A stretch of 64,000 bases of DNA from the NCBI RefSeq assembly GCF_900178525.1, contig NZ_FXDJ01000006.1:62001-126000 (forward strand). The letters are read 5' to 3'. Both the position numbers and the translations under genes were made by a program. This document shows positions 26,094-35,276 of this stretch, in pieces. How positions within the stretch are numbered: the first letter of the stretch is position 1; the number at the start of each line of letters is the position of its first letter. The DNA comes from Massilibacteroides vaginae. GTDB taxonomy: Bacteria > Bacteroidota > Bacteroidia > Bacteroidales > Tannerellaceae. The notes under the pieces were generated by a model. That model saw only the letters and a program-made list of their open reading frames with translations, was not told where the DNA came from and did not search any database.

Positions 26094-29000
26094 ATGAAAA
26101 TAAATCATCATAGAGATAGATCGTGGGGTGACAACGATCTACGAAAAACTTTGCGCGCATTGAAAATTACAATAATCCTCCTATTTATGGGAATAAGCAA
26201 TGCCTTTTCTTTTACTTATTCTCAAAACACACTTCTTTCACTCGATATCAATAGGCAATCCATAAAAGAGGTTTTTGATGTAATTGAAAGTAACTCCGAA
26301 TACATTTTCTTTTTTTCAGATAATATCCGGAAGGATTTAGATAAGAAGGTTAATATAAAAGTAGAAGAACAAACATTAGACGTCATTCTAAATAGCCTTT
26401 TCACAAACACAAGTCTGGATTATAAGATCAACAATCGTCAGGTATCTGTTGCCAAAGCTAAAGCAATGGCAATAGCGCCTATACATGTTCCACAGCAAGA
26501 ATCAAATATGCTAACCGGTACGGTTATGGATGAAAACAACGAGCTGTTAATTGGTGTAAATATCCTAATAAAAGGGACTTCAACAGGAACCATTACTGAT
26601 ATTGACGGTAAATTTGCATTGAAAACGAATCAACTAAGCCCGACACTCATTATTTCTTACATAGGTTATCAAACACAAGAAGTAACAGTAAAAGACAAAC
26701 AACATCTGAATATCATATTACAAGCTGATCAATTAGGATTGGAAGAGATTGTAGTTGTGGGCTATGGGACAGTAAAAAAGAAAGACTTGACAGGCTCTGT
26801 TTCATCTATCGGGGCAGAAAAAATTGCAGCAACACCAGCAACAAGTGCTGTACAAGCAATTCAGGGTCGGGTGCCAGGTGTTTACATAGCTAATTCCACC
26901 ACAAAACCGGGCGAAAATGCTTCTGTAGTAATCAGAGGAAAGCGTTCAATAAGCGGTAGTAGTGATCCTTTATATATTGTAGATGGTATTCCTATCGTTG
27001 GCGGATTAAACGAAATCAACCCAGCTGATATCGAGTCTATGGATATTCTTAAAGACGCATCAGCAACTGCGATCTACGGCGCCAGAGGCTCCAACGGAGT
27101 TATTATGATTACAACCAAAAGAGGTCGCGAAGGCAAAACGCAAGTTGATTATAACGGATACGTGGGTTTTCAAAGCGTTCTTAATGAGCTGGAGTATATG
27201 GATGGTACCTCTTATGCAGAAACAGTACGCGAATCTTATCGTTCAACCGGAAAATATAATTCAGCAACACCAAGTTGGGAAGAAGACAAGAAAATAGGTT
27301 CATTTTCAAATGATCCTTATACATTAGAGTCTCTTCGAATGGCCTATGACGAGAGTGGCAGTTATGACCCATCAAAGGTTCGTTCAGGTAGTAAGTGGTG
27401 GGAAGCCGCCAAACGTACAGGAATGACAACTGATCATCAGATAAGCGTAAGAGGAGGAAATGATAAAACCAATTTCACTTTTAGCGGAGGATATTATAAT
27501 TATAAAGGTCTTGTCAAAGATGAAGCATTCTCACGTTATTCTACACGTATGAATCTTGAGCATCAGATCAATAAACATATCAAACTGGGAGCAAATAACC
27601 AGTTTTCTCATTCTTTGCAAGAAAGAGGAAGTACTTTGTTCAATTCCTGGCGTGTTATGCCTATGGGACGATTTTATGACGATGACGGTCAATTATTGGA
27701 AAAAGTATCAGGAACTGATGACCAATGGCGAAACCCTTTACTCAGACTAGCTGACGGTGCTGTTGAAAATCCCTTAAAAGTTAACAGATTTATTGGCAGC
27801 TATTTTGCCGAAATTTCTCTTCCTATTGACGGACTACGCTTTCGTACCAACTTAGGGTTGGACTCACGAGCCGTACAGGATTACAACTTCCAATCAGCAG
27901 AAGCAAGAGGTAGTTCAATGAATTCTGCAAAGAATGCAACAGACAACCGCTTTATGTTTACTTGGGAAAATTTATTGTTCTATGATAAAGTTATTAAAGA
28001 TCATACATTCGGAATCACCTTACTACAGTCAATCCAGGAATATCTGAGAGAATATAATAATATTCCTGTGGAAGGAGTACCTGCTGACGAACTACTTTAT
28101 TACAATGTAGGATCAGCCTCGACACCAGGAAGCACAGAGAGTGGAAAAAGTCAATGGAAGCTGGCTTCTTTTATGGCTCGCTTAAATTACGGGTATAAAG
28201 GACGTTACCTGATGACTGTTTCTGCTCGTTATGATGGTTCGTCTCGTTTGGCTGAAGGGCATCAATGGGTTGCCTTCCCTGCCATAGCTTTAGGGTGGCG
28301 TATTAATGAAGAATCATTTTTGAGAGACTTCTCAGCACTCAGTAATTTAAAACTCCGTTTGGGATATGGAACTGTTGCCAGCTCTGAGGTTGATCCTTAC
28401 GAAACAAAGGGAACACTAAAACAATTACCTTATAATTATGGTGATGAAAAGCTATTCGGATATGGTCCGGATAAAATGCCAAACAACACGCTAACATGGG
28501 AAACTACCGGACAATGGAATGCAGGGCTAGATTTCGGATTCTTTGGGAACAGATTAAACGGAGCTATTGATGTGTATCTACAGAATACAAATCAATTACT
28601 CCTTAACAGACAATTACCGATTGTTTCCGGTTTTAACCAAATTCGTTCCAATGTCGGGAAAACCCGTAACAAAGGAATAGAGTTCACACTAAGTTCTCTT
28701 AATATCAGCAAAAAGAATTTTAGCTGGTCCACAGATTTCATAGCCTACATAAATAAAGAAGAAATAGTAGAACTGTACAACGGAAAAGAAGATGATCCCG
28801 GAAATGCCTGGTTTATCGGCGAAGCTATTAACGTTTTCTATGATTACAAAAAAACAGGAATATGGCAAGATACTCCGGAAGATCATGCGGAAATGGAAAA
28901 ATTCAACGCCAACGGAAGTAATTTTTATCCGGGAACAATACGTTTGTGGGATAATGGCGACTATAAGATCAATTCTGACGATCGTGTAATTCAAGGTCAG

Positions 29001-29483
29001 TCCAGGCCAAAAGCAATACTCAGTTTAAACAATTCTTTCCGTTATAAAGACTTTGATTTCAGCGTGTTTTTTGTTGGTAATTTTGGAGCTATGCTTAAGA
29101 ACAACATTAGCTATCTGAATCAAGCGCATAGAAATGGAAACGTAAAAGTTGATTACTGGACTCCGTCAAATCCAACCAACGCTTTTCCTCGTCCTATCGA
29201 AGGAGTTGACTACCTTCCATATTACGAAACATTACATTATGAAAAAACAGATTTCATTAGACTAAGAGATGTAACCCTAGGTTATACCATACCTGGCAAG
29301 CTTGCTAAAAAGCTGACATTTTCAAAGTGCCGCATATACGTTCAAGCTCAAAACCCGTGGATGTGGACAAGCTTTAGTGGTGTTGATCCGGAAGGTCAGA
29401 ATAAGGATATAGATGGTACCTATGCAGGATATACCCGCCCAACTCCTTCAACATGGTTAGTCGGTCTTAATTTAAGCTTTTAA
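26094..29483 (+). CDS. SusC/RagA-family TonB-dependent outer-membrane transporter
   Basis: The 1129-residue protein has a signal peptide ending about residue 43 (FSFTYSQ) and an STN domain (about 50-120), the hallmark of transporters that signal through FecR/ECF sigma. A carboxypeptidase-regulatory-like domain follows (TGTVMDENNELLIGVNI), then the plug domain with EEIVVVGYGTVKKKDLTGS and the SusC motif ATAIYGARGSNGVIMITTK. A 22-strand barrel ends in Phe (VGLNLSF). It imports glycan fragments captured by SusD, using TonB energy. The glycan is unknown; the adjacent GH105 suggests a pectin- or ulvan-type uronic acid polymer. Confidence 0.95.
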   Translation: MKINHHRDRSWGDNDLRKTLRALKITIILLFMGISNAFSFTYSQNTLLSLDINRQSIKEVFDVIESNSEYIFFFSDNIRKDLDKKVNIKVEEQTLDVILNSLFTNTSLDYKINNRQVSVAKAKAMAIAPIHVPQQESNMLTGTVMDENNELLIGVNILIKGTSTGTITDIDGKFALKTNQLSPTLIISYIGYQTQEVTVKDKQHLNIILQADQLGLEEIVVVGYGTVKKKDLTGSVSSIGAEKIAATPATSAVQAIQGRVPGVYIANSTTKPGENASVVIRGKRSISGSSDPLYIVDGIPIVGGLNEINPADIESMDILKDASATAIYGARGSNGVIMITTKRGREGKTQVDYNGYVGFQSVLNELEYMDGTSYAETVRESYRSTGKYNSATPSWEEDKKIGSFSNDPYTLESLRMAYDESGSYDPSKVRSGSKWWEAAKRTGMTTDHQISVRGGNDKTNFTFSGGYYNYKGLVKDEAFSRYSTRMNLEHQINKHIKLGANNQFSHSLQERGSTLFNSWRVMPMGRFYDDDGQLLEKVSGTDDQWRNPLLRLADGAVENPLKVNRFIGSYFAEISLPIDGLRFRTNLGLDSRAVQDYNFQSAEARGSSMNSAKNATDNRFMFTWENLLFYDKVIKDHTFGITLLQSIQEYLREYNNIPVEGVPADELLYYNVGSASTPGSTESGKSQWKLASFMARLNYGYKGRYLMTVSARYDGSSRLAEGHQWVAFPAIALGWRINEESFLRDFSALSNLKLRLGYGTVASSEVDPYETKGTLKQLPYNYGDEKLFGYGPDKMPNNTLTWETTGQWNAGLDFGFFGNRLNGAIDVYLQNTNQLLLNRQLPIVSGFNQIRSNVGKTRNKGIEFTLSSLNISKKNFSWSTDFIAYINKEEIVELYNGKEDDPGNAWFIGEAINVFYDYKKTGIWQDTPEDHAEMEKFNANGSNFYPGTIRLWDNGDYKINSDDRVIQGQSRPKAILSLNNSFRYKDFDFSVFFVGNFGAMLKNNISYLNQAHRNGNVKVDYWTPSNPTNAFPRPIEGVDYLPYYETLHYEKTDFIRLRDVTLGYTIPGKLAKKLTFSKCRIYVQAQNPWMWTSFSGVDPEGQNKDIDGTYAGYTRPTPSTWLVGLNLSF

Positions 29484-29493
29484 TCAATAAAAC

Positions 29494-31212
29494 ATGATGA
29501 CAATGAAAGATACAACAATAAAAAAGATTGCAGTCGTATGCTTGGCTATATGCTTCGGACTTACAAGTTGCGACGATTATTTGAAAGAAAAAGATCTACC
29601 TCGCCTGACTCCTGATTACTATGGGACAGTGGCTGGTGTAGAATCAGCAGCAACCGCAACATATAGCTACCTGCGCTGGGGAGCAGGTGAAGAACGTTAT
29701 AATGTTATAACAGAATACGGAACAGACTTATTTACTCAAGGTGAAGATCCTGGCAAATATGCTGATGGATTCAACAAATATGGTAGCCAGCTAAATCCGG
29801 ATGCTGCCGTTTTATATGAGTTCTGGGAAAACCATTATAAGGCGATCAGCACATCGAATTTAGTAATTCAACAAGTCGAAGCGTCTACATCAATGACTGA
29901 AGTTCAGAAACAATCAGCGATAGCTGAAATGTCATTCCTTCGTGGCTTTTTATATTTTGAACTCGTACAGCAGTTCGGAAGTATCCCGTTGGTATTAGAT
30001 GTCTATTTTGAAGTCAGGACGGATTTCCCCCGTTTCTCTGTTTCTGATATTTATACGCAGATTATTAAAGACCTGGAGTATGCAGTAGCATATCTACCGG
30101 AAAAACCAGCTAAAACAGGCAAAGCCGCCCGATATGCAGCAGCCCATCTACTAGCTAAAGTCTTTTTGACACGAGGGAGCGCAATTAATGATCAGCGCGG
30201 GCAGCAACCGACAGATATGGATAATGCATTAAAATATGCAAGAATGGTTATTGAAAGCGGGCAATATAGTTTATTAAGCAATTTCACCGATTTATGGGAT
30301 ATTAATAATCAGGGGAATAAAGAGGTTATTTTTTCAATTCAGTTTACAACCGATCCTGTCTATCGTGATAAGGGTAATTCTTTCCATCTATACTGGGGCT
30401 CATGGTATGAAGACCAGCCTGGAATGAAAAGAGATCTTGAAAATGGTCGTCCTTACAGAAGGCACCTTCAAACGAATAAAACAATGTTGGAATTATTTGA
30501 TCGAAAAAATGATTCCCGCTTTTATAAAAGTTTCAAATGGGCTTACTATGCAAATAGAGAAGGAGCTGGTTTAGAAATAGGAGATACCGCTATTTACTAT
30601 AGTATTAATCCATCAACAGAAGCTTATCGCTATAAATATTTTGCTTGGGATAAAAAAATTGTAGCAAAAAATAACCGCAACTACCCTCCTTTATTGAAGT
30701 ATTTTGACCCTCTGCGTATTTCCATTAACGATATGCCTGGAGGTAGAGAATGGGTAAAGATGCGCCTTGGAGAAACCTATCTTATCGCAGCTGAAGCCGC
30801 AGGAAGAAAAGGAGACTACACTACTGCTGCTACTTATATCAACATTGTTCGCAAACGGGCTGCCTGGCAGGATAATGAACAAAAAATCCCACAATATTGG
30901 CGTGAAGAAGGTGGAGAGGCCGGAAATACAAACAATACATTTTCAAAAATAGAAGTAAGCACATCCAATATACAAGCGAATTTCATTGACTTTATGCTAG
31001 ATGAGAGAGGTCGTGAACTTTTAGGAGAAACCTGCCGTTGGAATGATCTGGTACGTTGTGAGAAACTAGAAGAATATATTAAGAAGTGGAATCCCGATGC
31101 CTCTGTGACATATAAGACACATCATAAACTTCGACCGATTCCTCAAAAACACATCGATAGACTTAATCCAAGAGGGACTGATGCCGAGGAACAAAATCCG
31201 GGATATTATTAA
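29494..31212 (+). CDS. SusD/RagB-family surface glycan-binding lipoprotein
   Basis: The 572-residue protein has a lipoprotein signal (CFGLTSCDDYL, Cys about 26) and the SusD TPR-like fold. Typical blocks are EMSFLRGFLYFELVQQFGSIPL, RLGETYLIAAEAAGRKGDY and the C-terminal LDERGRELLGETCRWNDLVR. SusD lids the SusC barrel and binds the oligosaccharide at the cell surface. It follows susC by 10 bp and is certainly cotranscribed with it. Confidence 0.95.
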   Translation: MMTMKDTTIKKIAVVCLAICFGLTSCDDYLKEKDLPRLTPDYYGTVAGVESAATATYSYLRWGAGEERYNVITEYGTDLFTQGEDPGKYADGFNKYGSQLNPDAAVLYEFWENHYKAISTSNLVIQQVEASTSMTEVQKQSAIAEMSFLRGFLYFELVQQFGSIPLVLDVYFEVRTDFPRFSVSDIYTQIIKDLEYAVAYLPEKPAKTGKAARYAAAHLLAKVFLTRGSAINDQRGQQPTDMDNALKYARMVIESGQYSLLSNFTDLWDINNQGNKEVIFSIQFTTDPVYRDKGNSFHLYWGSWYEDQPGMKRDLENGRPYRRHLQTNKTMLELFDRKNDSRFYKSFKWAYYANREGAGLEIGDTAIYYSINPSTEAYRYKYFAWDKKIVAKNNRNYPPLLKYFDPLRISINDMPGGREWVKMRLGETYLIAAEAAGRKGDYTTAATYINIVRKRAAWQDNEQKIPQYWREEGGEAGNTNNTFSKIEVSTSNIQANFIDFMLDERGRELLGETCRWNDLVRCEKLEEYIKKWNPDASVTYKTHHKLRPIPQKHIDRLNPRGTDAEEQNPGYY

Positions 31213-31229
31213 TTAAAGATTTAAACTAT

Positions 31230-32336
31230 ATGAAGAAGATTTTCATTTTAGCATTACTAATTTTCATCGCATTAAACAGCTGTGCTCAAAAAGAAAGTAC
31301 AGATCTCACCAATTTCCCGGAAGGTTATACTCCTGTGGAAATAGGGACTAAATTAGGAGCGCATTTTGTAACAAGCGAACACATGCTCCACAAAAACACA
31401 TGGATTCATTATGCCCAAGTATGCTCATGGTACGGAGCATTAAAGTTTGCCACCGTCAGTAACAATAAAGAGTTGAGTGAGCAATTACAAGATAAGTTTG
31501 AACCCTTTTTCTCTACCGAACAAGGCTATCTTCCCCCAATGAATCACGTGGATTTAAATATGTTCGGCAGCCTTCCTCTTGAACTATATCAAATAAATGG
31601 AGACAAACGTTGTCTTGATCTGGGTTTAAAATATGCAGACACACAATGGCAAGCGCCTGACAGTTGCAGTATTGAAGAAAAAGACTGGGAAAACAAAGGA
31701 TTTTCATGGCAAACCCGTTTATGGATCGATGATATGTTTATGATTACCATTATACAATCCCAAGCATACAAAGTCACAGGTAACAGAAAGTATATCGATC
31801 GTGCAGCTCGTGAAATGGTCATGTATCTAGATGAATTACAGATGCAAAACGGATTATTTTATCATGCGCCGGATGTCCCCTTTTACTGGGCACGCGGAAA
31901 CGGTTGGATGGCAGCAGGTATGACAGAACTGCTCCGTTATTTACCGGAAGACAACCCGGATCGTGAACGTATTCTTAAGGGATATTTACTAATGATGAAA
32001 AGCCTAAAAGAATATCAAATGCCTACTGGGATGTGGAATCAGTTAATTGATGAGCCGACTTTTTGGCCTGAAACATCAGGTACAGCAATGTTTGCTTATG
32101 CTATGATCACAGGAGTAAAATTGGGCTGGCTCAATAAGGAAGAATATTCTAAGGTGGCACGCGACGCATGGATGGGACTAATTCCTTATATAGATGAGAA
32201 TGGAGATGTTACAGAAGTTTGTGTTGGGACAAACAAGAAAAATGATCGTCAGTATTATTACGACCGCCCCAGAAAGGCAGGAGACTATCATGGACAAGCT
32301 CCTATTCTCTGGTGCTGCTTCGCATTAATAGAATAA
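31230..32336 (+). CDS. GH88/GH105 unsaturated uronyl hydrolase, lipoprotein
   Basis: GH105/GH88 enzymes remove the delta-4,5-unsaturated uronic acid left at oligosaccharide ends by polysaccharide lyases. The 368-residue protein has a lipoprotein signal (LIFIALNSC, Cys about 18). The alpha/alpha-barrel motifs include WQTRLWIDDMFM (catalytic Asp) and FYWARGNGWMAAGMTELL. The closest resemblance is to unsaturated rhamnogalacturonyl hydrolase (YteR-like). It is the only enzyme in this locus; no polysaccharide lyase is present in the window, so the lyase must act elsewhere. Confidence 0.88.
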   Translation: MKKIFILALLIFIALNSCAQKESTDLTNFPEGYTPVEIGTKLGAHFVTSEHMLHKNTWIHYAQVCSWYGALKFATVSNNKELSEQLQDKFEPFFSTEQGYLPPMNHVDLNMFGSLPLELYQINGDKRCLDLGLKYADTQWQAPDSCSIEEKDWENKGFSWQTRLWIDDMFMITIIQSQAYKVTGNRKYIDRAAREMVMYLDELQMQNGLFYHAPDVPFYWARGNGWMAAGMTELLRYLPEDNPDRERILKGYLLMMKSLKEYQMPTGMWNQLIDEPTFWPETSGTAMFAYAMITGVKLGWLNKEEYSKVARDAWMGLIPYIDENGDVTEVCVGTNKKNDRQYYYDRPRKAGDYHGQAPILWCCFALIE

Positions 32337-32366
32337 GACTACATCGTAAAAATCAAAAAGGGAAAA

Positions 32367-32404
32367 AACTGCTTTACCAAATAATAAAGTAAAGCAGTTC
32401 TTCC
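32367..32404 (+). terminator. Terminator of the polysaccharide utilisation locus
   Basis: AACTGCTTTAC (32367-32377) pairs perfectly with GTAAAGCAGTT (32389-32399), followed by CTTCCATTTTT. The rest of 32405-32622 is non-coding and may be the 3' end of the adjacent IS remnant; GTGTTTTTCAGTGGACACTA on the minus strand near 32420 is a possible IS terminus. Confidence 0.75.
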
Positions 32405-32622
32405 ATTTTTAAGTCATTAGTGTCCACTGAAAAACACAATTATTCTTTGAATTCTTTGAAAATTAGATAGTCATTATGGGGAAATCGAGTCAACGGACTT
32501 GAGTTCATTTCTTTGAATTATTTAAATAGTCACCGCATATATTTCAAGACACCTGACTTTGAAGGTTAATTTTCTTAAATACATGATTTTCAGCGATATT
32601 CATTTTCGCTTAGACACTACAT

Positions 32623-33551
32623 TTATTTCTTCCTCTCTAATTTAAAGGGCACAGTGTGTCGCTTCATCTGCATGGTTTCATAGATTAAATTGGCTTCAGT
32701 ACTGGGTTTGGAGGGTATCACATAGTGATCATCGGTAGTCGTATGACAAACTATGCTTTCTTGTACACGGAAAAGTTCCTGTCGTATCCTGTCGGTCGAA
32801 TAACCTTCCTGTTTTTCTTTTAGAATACGATATTGAAGGAAGCGAATCAAAGAAAAGGCGGCAAAACATATAGCTAAATGAGCTTTTATTCTATCAGATG
32901 ACCAGTGAAAGACAGGGCATACACGTAAATCATGTTTGCAGCCGGAACGATTCTTCCACTTGCCAGAGACCGTGATTTTGACTCAATACCTCATCTGCAG
33001 ACAAGTGTCACCTTCATACATATTTCCTGGGAAAACGTCCTAACCGACCGAAAACCCCTATTCGGTTACCATCAAGGCCAATAACACTTATCCCTGATTG
33101 AATTTATGATCTTTACTGTAACCGAAGCTTTGGAATTCATCCTCCGTAAAACTTTCAAAATACGGGGCAGTACAATCATAAAACATGATCTTGACTTCTT
33201 TAGTCAGAAGTGACCGGGAATGATTCCAGCTTAACTGTTGAAGTTGTTTTATACGAGCATCTGTCAAAACATCCATCATTCGATAGACTTTTTCCAATGG
33301 TATTTTTATTCCATAGTCTCTTTCCTGCATTTCCACAGAGGTGCGTTTACTGCAAGGCTGCGATAATCTGGCCATCACAATATCTTTCATCACGGAACGA
33401 CTTGCCGGACAACAATTGAAAATACGACCAAAATCGATCTCGTCAAATAAACAGACATAGATATCATGGATTCCACTTACCACACGATGTTCTACCCTTA
33501 TTTTGCGCATATTAACCGGCAAAGGACTATCTTCCGAAAGGGAACGCTTGT
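32623..33551 (-). pseudogene. IS4/IS1634-type transposase remnant
   Basis: Two minus-strand open pieces belong to one transposase. The piece 33088-33522 contains MFYDCTAPYFESFTEDEFQ and GYSKDHKFNQG, the DDE-region block of IS1634-like transposases. The piece 32623-32850 carries the C-terminal end (LIRFLQYRILKE). Between them I read GLWQVEESF and, in another frame, DLRVCPVFHWSSDRIKAHLAI, so frameshifts separate the parts. The N-terminal third is missing and the element stops where the 289-bp repeat begins. It is non-functional. Confidence 0.8.
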
Positions 33552-33840
33552 TGCAGCAGTAGTAGCCGGTTCCCGCGCGGAAGAAGGATGTGTTTATTAC
33601 GAATTAGGAAAATCAAACACCCCGCTGACCTACGCATTTATCGAAGTATGGAAATCTCAAGACGCCATCAACACACACAACGAAACGGCCCACTTTAAAA
33701 CATTCGTGGAAGCCATCAATGGAAAAGCAGACTTGAGCGTCTGTGTAACAAACAGATTTCACTAAAAAAACCTTCAGAAGGTGTACTCACCTACACCTTC
33801 TTTACATACCCCTATCTCTCATCCGTTTCATTGCTCTCCC
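33552..33840 (+). repeat. 289-bp direct repeat, copy B (truncated ABM gene, terminator, sigma tail)
   Basis: Nearly identical to 23740-24028. It contains the last 70 or so codons of the ABM gene (AAVVAGSRAEEG to the stop, which reads VTNRFH instead of VTNKLH). It has lost signal peptide and start. An open frame from 33466 joins antisense transposase sequence to this fragment; I regard it as fortuitous. Confidence 0.9.
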
Positions 33841-34011
33841 GGCATTTCTCCGATAATCCATATTTTCCATTAGAGTGATCATCCAATGATTTTGACCAGT
33901 TTGAACCTTACTCGCTACCTTCGGAAAAGCAATATTGACTATTTTTTCTATCCACACAGCAAAGGTTTCTGATAGAATAAACTTATTTTTGCGACCATAA
34001 AGTTGAAGAGT
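33802..34011 (-). pseudogene. Coding-like fragment fused to the sigma tail
   Basis: On the minus strand an open frame reads LQLYGRKNKFILSETFAVW, then WIEKIVNIAFPKVASKVQ, then NHWMITLMENMDY. At 33840 it passes in frame into the sigma C-terminal RAMKRMRDRGM and stop. A TGA lies just upstream. The first part looks like protein-coding remnant of an unidentified gene. I do not recognise the family. Confidence 0.35.
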
Positions 34012-34016
34012 TCATC

Positions 34017-35009
34017 TTGTACTTCAAAAACAACAAGCAACTCATCGTACAATCATCCAATAAATTACGACAAATGTACACATCATTAACCGGCTGGGAG
34101 ATCGAAAGATCAGAATCTAACATACTGGCAAACAAAAAGAAAGAAGTAGAACAGCTCCTACAAAATTATCCTCTTTGTGCGTGGGATGAAGCAGAGGAAT
34201 CCTTCTGGATTATCCGCAAGTATCATCCCGTGCTGCAACGAGAACCTGACACCGAAACGGAGTTTAGATATGGTTTGCTTTATCATTTTCCTTCGGGCCA
34301 TTGTTGCTACTTTTTGCCTCACTACACGTATACCCAGTTGAGCATAAAGCCAAGAGATGGGTATAGCCAGATTACGATAACCAGTGATGAGGTTGGAGAC
34401 ATAGTAACTAATAAAAATGAACTGGGACGCAAACTTCTCTACGGTATAAAAACAGAAGAAGAGCGTGATACAGTCTTCAAAAGCCTTTGCGATGAAATCA
34501 AGGTTAAACAGAAGGTGGTGAGCAAAGAAACAGAAATTACCTCAGCAGTTTTAGGAGTTATACCTAAAGGAGAGTTTGACGATTGGTGGACGTTGAAAGC
34601 GGTTGAAATTCCTTATTGGAATAAGCAGAATGTTCCGATCACTTTTGCCAATTACACCCCTGCTTTGGATGCTAATTTCATGGCAGAGGCTGATAGCTTG
34701 TTACAAATCTTTTTGGCAAAAACCAATCAAGACAGAATCGATGAACTTACCCATTTGCTCCACCAAGACTGTATAAACTTTATATCAGATGTTTGGGACG
34801 AAGAGAATGAGATGCATCATACACTTGCTCATTTAGCTGTTGAAAGTGAAATTTGGAACTACATATATTTAAAAGATCTGTACGTGGAACGAATTGGGAA
34901 TACAGATGAAATGCAACTTATTTTACACTGTGATTGCGAATGGGATGATGAACATGGAGTTGATCTGGCATACAACAAAGAAGGAAAACTTATTGACTTA
35001 GAAGCATAA
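34017..35009 (+). CDS. Hypothetical protein, C-terminal part DUF6985-like
   Basis: The 330-residue soluble protein has no signal peptide and is rich in acidic and aromatic residues. The C-terminal half (about 180-330) with PKGEFDDWWTLKAVEIPYW and the end CDCEWDDEHGVDLAYNKEG resembles the DUF6985 group, seen near toxin-immunity genes; this is from memory and tentative. The N-terminal half is unrecognised. The start is uncertain: TTG at 34017 or ATG at 34074 (MYTSLTGWEIE). It sits between transposase debris and the CRISPR array, so it is part of an accessory region, and its 5' end may have been trimmed. Confidence 0.5.
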   Translation: MYFKNNKQLIVQSSNKLRQMYTSLTGWEIERSESNILANKKKEVEQLLQNYPLCAWDEAEESFWIIRKYHPVLQREPDTETEFRYGLLYHFPSGHCCYFLPHYTYTQLSIKPRDGYSQITITSDEVGDIVTNKNELGRKLLYGIKTEEERDTVFKSLCDEIKVKQKVVSKETEITSAVLGVIPKGEFDDWWTLKAVEIPYWNKQNVPITFANYTPALDANFMAEADSLLQIFLAKTNQDRIDELTHLLHQDCINFISDVWDEENEMHHTLAHLAVESEIWNYIYLKDLYVERIGNTDEMQLILHCDCEWDDEHGVDLAYNKEGKLIDLEA

Positions 35010-35053
35010 AATTAAGACATAAACTAATATCGAGCTTGACGTTGATCGAGTAA

Positions 35054-35076
35054 ATAATCCGGAGCATCCGGATTAT
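35054..35076. other. Perfect 10-bp hairpin after the hypothetical gene
   Basis: ATAATCCGGA (35054-35063), loop GCA, TCCGGATTAT (35067-35076). It lies 45 bp after the stop at 35009 and may end that transcript, although the T-tract is weak. Confidence 0.55.
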
Positions 35077-35226
35077 CAAACGGTAAAGTTTCAATCAATA
35101 GTATGTAATTCCCGTATTGAATGATATACGTGCGCAGTCATACCCCTAACGATGACACAGACTACTCGTAAGAAAAGCCAGAATTACACCCAAACAACTA
35201 TATAAAAGAATCAAATGTAAACAAAA

Positions 35227-35247
35227 CGGAGCACACCGAATGTTAAC
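35227..35247. mobile_element. Solitary IS66-like terminal inverted repeat
   Basis: This 21-bp stretch, with core CACCGAATGTTAAC, matches the right end of the IS66 at 38804-38824 at 17 of 21 positions by eye. No partner end or transposase is seen nearby. It ends 29 bp before the first CRISPR repeat. Confidence 0.45.
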
Positions 35248-35276
35248 GAAACAGTGGTAACCTAAACAGTGGATGC

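Noticed and set aside
33466-33765. Open frame joining antisense transposase sequence to the ABM C terminus
   Set aside because: It starts in transposase DNA on the wrong strand and lacks the signal peptide. It arises from the junction of two remnants.
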